6,709 bases of DNA, taken from NCBI GenBank assembly GCA_018813085.1, contig JAHJCI010000189.1:1-6709 (forward strand), read 5' to 3'. Positions 1-5,552 of this stretch are shown here, piece after piece (position 1 is the first letter of the stretch; each line of letters opens with the position of its first letter). The DNA comes from Candidatus Omnitrophota bacterium (GTDB taxonomy: Bacteria; Omnitrophota; Gorgyraeia; Gygaellales; JAHJCI01). Position numbers and translations under genes: made by a program. Below the pieces are notes generated by a model that saw nothing but the letters and a program-made list of their open reading frames with translations, ran no database searches and was not told the origin of the DNA.

Positions 1-47
1 CTTCGCCGCAAAATTAAGGTATACTTAGAGCCGGAAAACTAACTTAA

Positions 48-259
48 CTGGGGGACGTTCCCTAAAGGGACACCCCGCTATGCTATAACTGCTTTATATA
101 TAATAAGTTCGTAATACCACTCTTAAGAGAGGTAATTCCAAATTAGAGTCTTATCATAAAACAAAGTTACTATATGGAGATTGTAAGCGGCATACATAAC
201 AATTTGAAAATAAAGGAATTATAAGTAAACAGGGTGTCGCCTTGGGGAACGTCCCCCAG
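48..259. mobile_element. MITE-like element with terminal inverted repeats
   Basis: The outer arms are 48-75 and 232-259. The first 15 bases of the left arm, CTGGGGGACGTTCCC, are matched exactly by the reverse complement of 245-259, and the match runs to 28 bases with 3 mismatches, through ACACCC at 70-75 paired with GGGTGT at 232-237. The 155-bp interior is AT-rich, has no coding ORF, and contains a near-palindrome at 116-133 with a perfect CTCTTAAGAG core. No clear target-site duplication flanks the arms. The size and architecture fit a non-autonomous, transposase-less element, or a REP-like unit moved in trans. It ends 12 bp before the export gene, so that gene's promoter must lie inside or beyond it. 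A TATAAT occurs at 99-104 but lacks a convincing -35 box. Confidence 0.6.
116..133. repeat. Near-palindrome inside the MITE-like element
   Basis: This 18-base near-palindrome has the form ACC-n-CTCTTAAGAG-n-GGT: the central 10 bases and the outer triplets are self-complementary, with one mismatched pair between them. It could be an operator for a dimeric regulator upstream of the export operon, or simply part of the mobile element's folded structure. The sequence alone does not decide between these. Confidence 0.35.
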
Positions 260-271
260 ACATAGAAGAGA

Positions 272-1105
272 ATGAGAAGATTAATTATATTGTTTATTAG
301 TTTAACAATTATTATAGGAGTTATAGACTTTGCTTATTCCCAGGATATCGACAAAGATGCGCAGACACATTATCAAATCGGCAATTTCTATTATCAGCAG
401 GGTAGATACAAGGAAGCAGAAGAGGAGTTCCAGAAGGCGTTAGAGCTGATTAAAGAAAAGCCCGTCACTAAAACAGAGCTTGTCTTACCGGGAGAAAAAG
501 ATTTTGTTAGAGAGAGCCGGGATTCCGGCATAGAATATATTATCGGTGAGGGGGATATTTTAGATATTTCCGTTTGGCAGAATCCTGATTTAGACCGGGA
601 AGCGATTGTACGCCCGGATGGCAGGATTTCTTTTCCCTTGGTGGGAGATTTGCCTGCCGTAGGGCTAACTATTACACAGATTGATGAACAACTCACAAAC
701 AGGTTAAAAGAATATATAAAGTTTTCGGAGGTTTCAATCTCGATTAAAAAAATAGGGGGCGAGAAGGTTATTGTCTTAGGAGAAGTAGATGAGCCTGGGG
801 TTTATTCAGTTACAGGGGCAAAAACTATATTGGAAGCAATAGGCTTAGCCGGTGGCTTTACTAATCATGCGGTTACCTCCAGCGTAATATTAATCCGGGG
901 CGGCTTCCAGAAGCCTCAAGCGCAAAGAATTAATTTGACTAAGGCGATTAAGAGAGGAGATACGCGCCTGAATATTCCCTTAGAATCAGAAGATGTTATT
1001 TTTATCCCCAAGAAATTCATTGCCAACGTAAATTACTTTCTCAGCCAAATTCTTGATCCCCTCATCAAAGGTAATTATAGGTCAGAATCAATTACTAGTT
1101 GGTAA
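272..1105 (+). CDS. Polysaccharide export protein, Wza/KpsD type, with N-terminal TPR
   Basis: This is a 277-residue secreted protein. Residues 1-24 form a signal peptide with a hydrophobic run, LIILFISLTIIIGV, and a likely cut after AYS; there is no lipobox Cys, unlike Wza itself. Residues about 30-63 make one TPR (GNFYYQQGRYKEAEEEFQKA). Residues 88-160 match the Poly_export domain (YIIGEGDILDISVW, then RPDGRISFPLVGD). Residues 164-215 match an SLBB domain (VIVLGEVDEPGVY, then EAIGLAGGFT). A hydrophobic C-terminal stretch (about 249-265) sits where Wza has its outer-membrane helix. Family members form the periplasmic and outer-membrane channel for capsule or exopolysaccharide. The ATG at 272 is preceded by only a weak, close purine run (AGAAGAG, 264-270), but the signal peptide starting there supports it. 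The next gene starts 11 nt downstream. The domain call is firm; the exported substrate is unknown. Confidence 0.9.
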   Translation: MRRLIILFISLTIIIGVIDFAYSQDIDKDAQTHYQIGNFYYQQGRYKEAEEEFQKALELIKEKPVTKTELVLPGEKDFVRESRDSGIEYIIGEGDILDISVWQNPDLDREAIVRPDGRISFPLVGDLPAVGLTITQIDEQLTNRLKEYIKFSEVSISIKKIGGEKVIVLGEVDEPGVYSVTGAKTILEAIGLAGGFTNHAVTSSVILIRGGFQKPQAQRINLTKAIKRGDTRLNIPLESEDVIFIPKKFIANVNYFLSQILDPLIKGNYRSESITSW

Positions 1106-1116
1106 GCTAACCCAAA

Positions 1117-2073
1117 ATGCTTCATTTTCAACAAAAAACCTCTAATTTAATAAAAGTTTTCCTTATTTTTTTAATATTCACCTCTCTTTCTTTTGCCGAG
1201 CAGGATAGAGAAGAAGATAAACTAGCCGGAGAATTATTCGGTGTTCCCGTCCCGATGGGAAATTATTATTTTGCTAAAAGGGCGGTTATAAGTTTTGATG
1301 CCAAATGGCGCGGTATTCCCAGGGATGAAGAAGAATTAGAAGATTTGGTTTGGCAGGAATTACTTTTTTCATTTGAAGCATACAGGCGCGGCATAGAAGC
1401 AAGTGACAGCGAGATTAATCAAGAAGTGGATAAGCTGTTAAAGGTAGATAAGGTAGAGTTTGACTGGAAGCAGGATACGGATGCCTTTAAGCAATGGGTT
1501 GAAGAAAAACTGAAAGAACCAATTGAGTTATTCAGGAATCAGATTGAGCACCTTGTTAAGTTAGAGAAGCTGCGCAATCAGGTTTTAGAGAGCATCGAGC
1601 CGGAGGCAACAGAAGAAGAAGCATACCAGAAGTTTCTTGATGAATATAATTCTTTAGGGGTTGAACTGATTCAGTTTGAGGATTCTGAATTAGAGCAGGC
1701 GGAAATTTTGTACAACCAAGCCCAGTCTGATCCTGAGGCTTGGGATAAGAAAAAAGAAGATAATCCCAAATCCTATAAGAATCTTACAGGCCCTTATGCC
1801 CTGGATTTTCTGATTAACCTTTGGGGGTTTAAAAGAGAAGATGCCTATGCGATGATGGATATCAAAGATGGCGAATTTTACAAACCCTCTCCTATATACA
1901 AGGGCTATGGCGTATTTAAGATTATCTCAACAAGAAAAGCTGACCCTGCGGAATTCGAAAAACGCCACGATTATTATTTTGATAAGATTAAGACGATCAA
2001 AAAGTATAAAGGCTTTAAAGAATGGGTAGAAACATTAAAAGAACAGGCTAATATCAAGAGATTTATAAAATGA
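1117..2073 (+). CDS. Secreted SurA/PpiC-like protein (EpsD-type peptidyl-prolyl isomerase relative)
   Basis: This 318-residue protein has a signal peptide (hydrophobic run VFLIFLIFTSLSFA, likely cut near residue 27). Residues about 40-160 are charged and helical and resemble the SurA N-terminal chaperone domain (RRGIEASDSEINQEVDKLL). Residues about 175-275 keep the outline of a parvulin domain: a VELIQF strand, AEILYNQAQSDPEAWDKKKED, and DGEFYKPSPIYKGYGVFKI in place of the usual final strands. The GGdLG-type motif of active parvulins is absent, so a chaperone role is more likely than catalysis (inference). Such proteins (the EpsD-like group) are common in exopolysaccharide loci and may help assemble the export machinery. 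No good Shine-Dalgarno precedes the ATG, but the signal peptide supports this start. Its TGA stop overlaps the next ATG by 4 nt, which points to translational coupling. Confidence 0.75.
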   Translation: MLHFQQKTSNLIKVFLIFLIFTSLSFAEQDREEDKLAGELFGVPVPMGNYYFAKRAVISFDAKWRGIPRDEEELEDLVWQELLFSFEAYRRGIEASDSEINQEVDKLLKVDKVEFDWKQDTDAFKQWVEEKLKEPIELFRNQIEHLVKLEKLRNQVLESIEPEATEEEAYQKFLDEYNSLGVELIQFEDSELEQAEILYNQAQSDPEAWDKKKEDNPKSYKNLTGPYALDFLINLWGFKREDAYAMMDIKDGEFYKPSPIYKGYGVFKIISTRKADPAEFEKRHDYYFDKIKTIKKYKGFKEWVETLKEQANIKRFIK

Positions 2074-2480
2074 AGATCACCAGTATAATTAAAAAGGTTT
2101 CTTATTATAAAGACTGGCGGCTTCTGCTAAGAGTTTTTGTTACTTCTTTAAGGATATCCTTTATTTGTCTTTCAGGTAAAGCTCATTTACTTCTTTCTCT
2201 TATTCCGCTAGAGACGCACAAATTCACAAAGAATCAGGATAAAGAGAAGATAGCTCGCTATGTTTACCTCTGCCTGTTTTTACGCAGGATATTAGGTATC
2301 CGCGACACCTGTTTTATGCGCTCCGTCTTACTCTGTAGTATTCTAAGACAGGCCGGGATAGAAGCAGGGATAAATTTCGGCTCTAAAAAAGAAGATAAAG
2401 AGTTTTTAGGGCACTGTTGGGTTAATCAAAATAGAGAAGATATGATTAGTGGATACCAGCTTATATTCAGGCACCCTTAG
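2070..2480 (+). CDS. Lasso-type B2 transglutaminase-like cysteine protease
   Basis: This 136-residue protein resembles the Transglut_core3 / lasso peptide biosynthesis B2 family, which removes leader peptides from RiPP precursors. The signature is the nucleophile region DTCFMRSVLLCSILRQAGIE (C81 is the expected catalytic Cys, with the typical C-x-x-R-S pattern) and the His region FLGHCWV (H115), which aligns with the usual AHAWV. The third catalytic residue (usually Asp) is not obvious; it would lie in the divergent C-terminal 20 residues. The N-terminal helices (about 1-75) are hydrophobic and basic, as in the family. The length is normal for stand-alone B2 proteins. The start overlaps the previous stop (ATGA). 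Its stop lies in the ribosome binding site of the PqqD gene, the usual partner of B2. The family call is firm; activity on the small peptide encoded at 4614 is inference. Confidence 0.85.
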   Translation: MKITSIIKKVSYYKDWRLLLRVFVTSLRISFICLSGKAHLLLSLIPLETHKFTKNQDKEKIARYVYLCLFLRRILGIRDTCFMRSVLLCSILRQAGIEAGINFGSKKEDKEFLGHCWVNQNREDMISGYQLIFRHP

Positions 2481-2485
2481 GAGAG
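2479..2485 (+). promoter_or_regulatory. Ribosome binding site fixing the PqqD-like start
   Basis: AGGAGAG lies 8 nt before the ATG at 2494 and overlaps the TAG stop of the protease gene. It favours that ATG over the GTG at 2449, which would add 15 residues of protease-overlapping sequence with no family similarity. Confidence 0.7.
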
Positions 2486-2493
2486 TAACTAAA

Positions 2494-2775
2494 ATGTTAA
2501 ACATAGATTCTTTTATCTCTAAGAACAAGAGAATTCCTTATAGGGTAATTGAAGAAGAGTCAATTTTAGTTGATGTAGACAGGGGTGAGGTTATCCACAT
2601 CAACGAAGTAGGAACAGAAATTTGGGAATTTCTACAAGACAAAAAGAAAATAAGCAACATAATTGACCATATATTTGAAATATTTAGCGTAGAGAAAGAT
2701 GTTCTTCAAAAGGATGCGCTGGATTTTTTGGAAGAACTTATTAAAAAAGGGATTTTAGTATTAGAAGGTCATTAA
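2494..2775 (+). CDS. PqqD-like RiPP recognition element (RRE) protein
   Basis: This 93-residue protein matches the PqqD family, winged-helix peptide chaperones that bind leader peptides and present them to B2 proteases or radical SAM enzymes. The family pattern is clear: IPYRVIEEESILVDVDRGEV (a beta-rich start where the leader strand docks), then HINEVGTEIWEFL, the near-invariant 'lN-x-x-g-x-x-iW-x-l' signature, then a helical C-terminal half ending FLEELIKKGILV. The length is normal for a stand-alone domain. The start is set by AGGAGAG at 2479-2485. It sits between the B2 protease and the HprK-like gene, the arrangement seen in lasso-type clusters and in 'HPr-rel-A'-type systems. It probably binds the YxxP leader of the peptide encoded at 4614 (inference), serving the protease, the radical SAM enzyme or both. 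Confidence 0.88.
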   Translation: MLNIDSFISKNKRIPYRVIEEESILVDVDRGEVIHINEVGTEIWEFLQDKKKISNIIDHIFEIFSVEKDVLQKDALDFLEELIKKGILVLEGH

Positions 2776-2837
2776 GGATAAATATTGCCGATATTTGCTT
2801 TCAAATTGATGTAGAAAATTCTCGCACCTTTTTTGAT

Positions 2838-3596
2838 TTGAAATCTAGATTCAAGAATTTTCTCTCTACAATGCCAGCAGATTTAATAATTCATCTTCGA
2901 GCAAAGCCTCCTACCCTGAATATTAATAAAAAGATTCTAAAAGAACTTATCAACGGGCCAGATAGTATTACTTTCGTCCAGGAGAAAAAGAAATTTTTCC
3001 TGGTAAGTAAACAGAGGCCGGAATTGAAACTCGGATTTATTGATTCAGAAAAAAAGGAAGGTTGTTTATACGAAATATCAAAAGGGCAGCCAGGCATTTT
3101 GTTTACAGATTTTATTTTTCTTAGCCTTTATGTATTCCTTAACATTACTAATGGTTTTCTAATTCATGCTTGCGGGATAATTAAAGACGGCAAAGGGTAT
3201 ATTTTTGCCGGCCCAAGCGGAAACGGAAAGAGCACCGTGGCCAGTTTATCAAGGAACTTAGCAGTGCTTTCCGATGACCGCCTGTGCATAAGGGCAAAGA
3301 GAGGCTCATATTATATGTACGGTGTTCCTTGGGGATATGCTACAATAAATAAATCAGTTGTGATAAAAAAAATCTTCTTCTTAAACAAGGCCAAGCAGAC
3401 TACTTTTAAGAGATTGAACACTTCTTTAGCCGTAGCAGAGGCCTTTTGTAATCTTTCAATAGGATTATATAAACAGTGGAATATTAAAAGAATGCTTACT
3501 GCTATAGCCAAAATGGTGGCTAAGATTCCCTGTTATGAAATGCGGTTTTCACTTTCTGAGCCATTCTGGGAGAGAATAGGCGATTTGGAAAATTAA
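2838..3596 (+). CDS. HPr kinase (HprK)-like ATP-binding protein
   Basis: This protein has 252 residues counted from the first canonical start (TTG 2838). The C-terminal two thirds resemble the HprK catalytic domain: LIHACGI (H110), a P-loop GPSGNGKST (residues 125-133), and LSDDR (144-148), where HprK has its Asp/Arg catalytic and Mg-binding region. HprK-like proteins in RiPP clusters include kinases that phosphorylate a precursor's C-terminal Ser; others occur in uncharacterised HprK/PqqD systems. The small peptide at 4614 has no Ser, only Thr at 21, 29 and 33, so its target may differ. The TTG has no ribosome binding site. The frame is open upstream to 2745 and encodes plausible residues (NIADICFQIDVENSRTFFD) without any ATG, GTG or TTG. 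An ATT at 2784 sits 5 nt after AAGGA (2774-2778), so the true start may be that rare codon. The gene ends 14 nt before the radical SAM gene. Confidence 0.82.
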   Translation: MKSRFKNFLSTMPADLIIHLRAKPPTLNINKKILKELINGPDSITFVQEKKKFFLVSKQRPELKLGFIDSEKKEGCLYEISKGQPGILFTDFIFLSLYVFLNITNGFLIHACGIIKDGKGYIFAGPSGNGKSTVASLSRNLAVLSDDRLCIRAKRGSYYMYGVPWGYATINKSVVIKKIFFLNKAKQTTFKRLNTSLAVAEAFCNLSIGLYKQWNIKRMLTAIAKMVAKIPCYEMRFSLSEPFWERIGDLEN

Positions 3597-3600
3597 GAAC

Positions 3601-3605
3601 GGAGA
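3601..3605 (+). promoter_or_regulatory. Ribosome binding site supporting a TTG start
   Basis: GGAGA lies 5 nt before the TTG at 3611. The only nearby ATG (3629) has AAGGA just 3 nt upstream, too close for good initiation, so TTG at 3611 is the preferred start of the radical SAM gene. Confidence 0.55.
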
Positions 3606-3610
3606 TTACC

Positions 3611-4630
3611 TTGATACCTGAAGGATTAATGGATAAGATTGTAGATAATACTATCCCCCTTTCGGTTAGTTTTGAATTAACCTGGAGATGTAATTTAAGC
3701 TGTCTTCATTGCTACCAATTTCAATCAAGTAACCAAGAACTCACCACGCCGGAAATAAAAGATATCTTGGATCAGCTGGCTGATGCCGGGGCTTTTTATC
3801 TTTCTTTTACCGGCGGGGAACCCTTAATGCGGGAGGATTTCTGGGAAATAGCAGAATATGCTAGATATAAAACTTTTTCCATAATGCTACAAACTAACGG
3901 TTCTCTTATTACGCATAAAGATGCAAAAAATATATATAGGCTTAATTTCTCTGAGGTTCGTATAAGCCTCTTGGGCGCTACTGAATCTATTCATGATGGT
4001 ATAACCCGGGTTGAAGGCTCATTTAAAAGAGTAATTGAAGCTATTCGACTCTTAAAAGAAGAGAGCGTAAGGGTTATATTTGCTACTACCTTGATGCGAG
4101 AGAACGCCTTTGAGTATAGGCAATTTAGGGATTTAGCTGATAGGTTAGGGGTAATATTAATAACTTCTCCGGTAGTCTATCCCAAGAATAATGGAGATAA
4201 CGGCCCTATAGGGCATAGATTAACAGAAGCAGAGATTAAACAGGTTTACTCCTATTACTTTGAATGGGATCCTGAAATGCAAAAACAATTTTGCATAGAA
4301 CGTAAAGGGCTATTGTGCGGCTTTGGCAGAATAGCCTGCTCTATTAATCCTAAGGGGGAACTCTATCCCTGTGTAGCCTTGCCTTTAGCAGCAGGGAGCC
4401 TAAGGAGGACACCTTTTAAAGATATATGGTCAAAATCAGAAATTTTGAATCGAATCAGGGCAATTCAAGAACAGGATTTAGGTGATTGTTATGGGTGTTC
4501 GTTATCCTTGAGTTGTTTTCGCTGTTCAGCAATGTCCTATTTTGAAAAGGGTGAAATTACGGCAGTGCCAGAGGAATGCTGCCGAATAACAAAAACCTTA
4601 AAGGAGGTGCGCGATGCAAAACAAGCCTAA
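3611..4630 (+). CDS. Radical SAM/SPASM peptide-modifying enzyme
   Basis: This 339-residue protein is a complete radical SAM enzyme. The [4Fe-4S]-SAM motif CNLSCLHC places Cys at 27, 31 and 34, preceded by the typical strand SFELTWR. The SAM-binding GGEP is at 68-71, and an LQTNGSLI strand follows at about 93-100. The C-terminal third is a SPASM domain with Cys at 228, 236, 243, 254, 293, 296, 302, 305, 323 and 324, including CSINPKGELYPC and CYGCSLSLSCFRC, enough for two auxiliary clusters. SPASM enzymes act on RiPP precursors (thioether, C-C or epimerising chemistry) or on sugars and cofactors. Because its last 17 nt overlap a small Cys-rich ORF, peptide modification is the most likely role; which bond it makes cannot be read. 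No RRE domain is fused, so it may use the separate PqqD-like protein. The TTG start is backed by GGAGA 5 nt upstream. Confidence 0.9.
   Translation: MIPEGLMDKIVDNTIPLSVSFELTWRCNLSCLHCYQFQSSNQELTTPEIKDILDQLADAGAFYLSFTGGEPLMREDFWEIAEYARYKTFSIMLQTNGSLITHKDAKNIYRLNFSEVRISLLGATESIHDGITRVEGSFKRVIEAIRLLKEESVRVIFATTLMRENAFEYRQFRDLADRLGVILITSPVVYPKNNGDNGPIGHRLTEAEIKQVYSYYFEWDPEMQKQFCIERKGLLCGFGRIACSINPKGELYPCVALPLAAGSLRRTPFKDIWSKSEILNRIRAIQEQDLGDCYGCSLSLSCFRCSAMSYFEKGEITAVPEECCRITKTLKEVRDAKQA
4601..4608 (+). promoter_or_regulatory. Perfect Shine-Dalgarno for the small peptide ORF
   Basis: AAGGAGGT, a full match to the 16S anti-Shine-Dalgarno, lies 5 nt before the ATG at 4614 and inside the end of the radical SAM gene. 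It is the strongest ribosome binding site I see in the window and implies efficient translation, as expected for a precursor needed in excess of its enzymes. Confidence 0.8.
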
Positions 4631-4733
4631 AAGAAAGTACGAGAAGCCAAAGGCGCAGGTAAAAAAGCTGGACACCTACTTTTTTGCCTGTAAGAACACC
4701 GCTCCCTGCACGCCAATCAGGGCACAGTGTTAA
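4614..4733 (+). CDS. Putative RiPP precursor peptide, Cys-rich, 39 aa
   Basis: This short ORF was found by reading past the radical SAM stop, which it overlaps by 17 nt. It encodes 39 residues. The N-terminal half is very basic (KPKRKYEKPKAQVKK, 4-18) and contains Y9-E10-K11-P12, matching the YxxP motif that RRE domains recognise in lasso-type leaders. Next comes LDTYFF (19-24); a cut after Y22 would place T21 at -2, the lasso B2 rule. The C-terminal part, ACKNTAPCTPIRAQC (25-39), holds three Cys (26, 32, 39; spacing x5, x6), one Arg (36), and no Asp or Glu. These fit substrates for a radical SAM thioether-forming enzyme and a peptide arginase, both encoded next door. The perfect Shine-Dalgarno and the tight fit between two enzyme genes argue that it is real. 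I do not recognise the sequence as a known peptide family; the product class is undetermined. Confidence 0.72.
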   Translation: MQNKPKRKYEKPKAQVKKLDTYFFACKNTAPCTPIRAQC

Positions 4734-4746
4734 GCGGGGGATCTAC

Positions 4747-5472
4747 TTGAGAACTGGCAGGCTGGTAGGAATACAGCCCATAAAAGATGTATTCCTTATG
4801 GAATACCACTCCCAGGCCTATTCCTTTTGGAGAAGAACCAAGAATAGAATCCTGGTTCATCTGGATGCGCATATGGATTTTGGCTGGAGGCCAGAGAGGC
4901 ATATCAGCCAAATTCTAGAGATCAAGACCATTAAATCATTGAACAGATTATTGAACCAAAGTTCCGTTTGGGAGATAGGGCAAAGAGGCAGGGAGGGCCT
5001 GGCGATTTACCTTGCCTTAAAGAATAAGATACTAAAAGAATTCTGGTGGGTAGTCCCGGATAAGGAGTGGGGCACACAAAGGGAACGCAGGAATATTGAG
5101 AAGCTGATTAGGCACATCCCAGTCAAAAAAAGAATTATAACAGAAGGCAAACGCATCATAATTAAAATTGATAATATGAGGGTTATAACCTGCAGATTGC
5201 AGGATTTACCGCAATTCAAAGAGAGTATCCTATTGGATATTGACCTTGATTTTTTAGTTATCAAATCTGTATTTAAAGCAGATGCCTCTTGTTCAGGAAG
5301 CCCCTGGATTAAGCCTGATGAATTGGTAAGTAAATTAACAGAAAAGAAAATTCGCACAGATTTAGTGACTATTGCCTGTTCTATCAAGCAAGGCTTTACC
5401 CCTGCCAAATATAAATCATTGGGAGATAAATTAGCAGGCATTCTTAAACACCCAAATAAGTATTTTTCTTAA
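4747..5472 (+). CDS. UPF0489 / peptide arginase-like ureohydrolase
   Basis: This protein has 241 residues from TTG 4747. It resembles the UPF0489 family, whose bacterial RiPP-cluster members (the OspR type) hydrolyse peptidyl arginine to ornithine and urea. The arginase fold's metal ligands are visible: LVHLDAHMD (DAHMD at residues 40-44) equals the DAHxD motif of ureohydrolases, and LLDIDLDF (DIDLD at 164-168) supplies the second Asp pair. The start EYHSQAYSFW (from about residue 19) matches the family's N-terminal strand and places H21 where a further ligand is expected. The frame is open to a TTG at 4684, but that would lie within the peptide ORF; GGGGGA at 4736-4741, 5 nt before TTG 4747, supports the shorter start. 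It begins 13 nt after the precursor stop, whose single core Arg is the obvious candidate substrate (inference). The C-terminus could be shortened by a frameshift; see findings. Confidence 0.8.
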   Translation: MRTGRLVGIQPIKDVFLMEYHSQAYSFWRRTKNRILVHLDAHMDFGWRPERHISQILEIKTIKSLNRLLNQSSVWEIGQRGREGLAIYLALKNKILKEFWWVVPDKEWGTQRERRNIEKLIRHIPVKKRIITEGKRIIIKIDNMRVITCRLQDLPQFKESILLDIDLDFLVIKSVFKADASCSGSPWIKPDELVSKLTEKKIRTDLVTIACSIKQGFTPAKYKSLGDKLAGILKHPNKYFS

Positions 5473-5552
5473 GCAGGACATTCGGATTTATAATAGGCGA
5501 AAATAAAAAAAGAAAGATTACTAAACTGCATTACAAGCCAGGAATAGAAGAG

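Noticed and set aside
1..42. Possible 3' end of an upstream gene (LRRKIKVYLEPEN then TAA at 40-42)
   Set aside because: Thirteen codons at the window edge cannot be identified, and another frame also ends plausibly (TAG at 25-27); too little to annotate.
76..104. A sigma-70 promoter using TATAAT at 99-104
   Set aside because: No recognisable -35 hexamer lies at 16-18 bp, and in an AT-rich element a TATAAT can occur by chance.
394..696. Minus-strand ORF of 100 codons opposite the polysaccharide export gene
   Set aside because: It is fully antisense to a clear Poly_export domain, has no ribosome binding site and is Ser-rich in the way antisense shadows are.
2449..2493. GTG 2449 as start of the PqqD-like gene
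   Set aside because: The extra 15 residues overlap the protease gene and lack family similarity; ATG 2494 has a good ribosome binding site.
2891..3511. Two minus-strand ORFs (2891-3097 and 3311-3511) opposite the HprK-like gene
   Set aside because: They are antisense to a P-loop gene with conserved motifs and show no protein-like features of their own.
4684..4746. TTG 4684 as start of the arginase-like gene
   Set aside because: It would lie inside the peptide ORF, has no ribosome binding site, and adds residues unlike the family; TTG 4747 has GGGGGA at a good distance.
4717..5441. Minus-strand ORFs at 4717-4911 and 5007-5441
   Set aside because: They lie opposite the arginase-like gene, whose DAHMD and DIDLD motifs show the + strand is coding.
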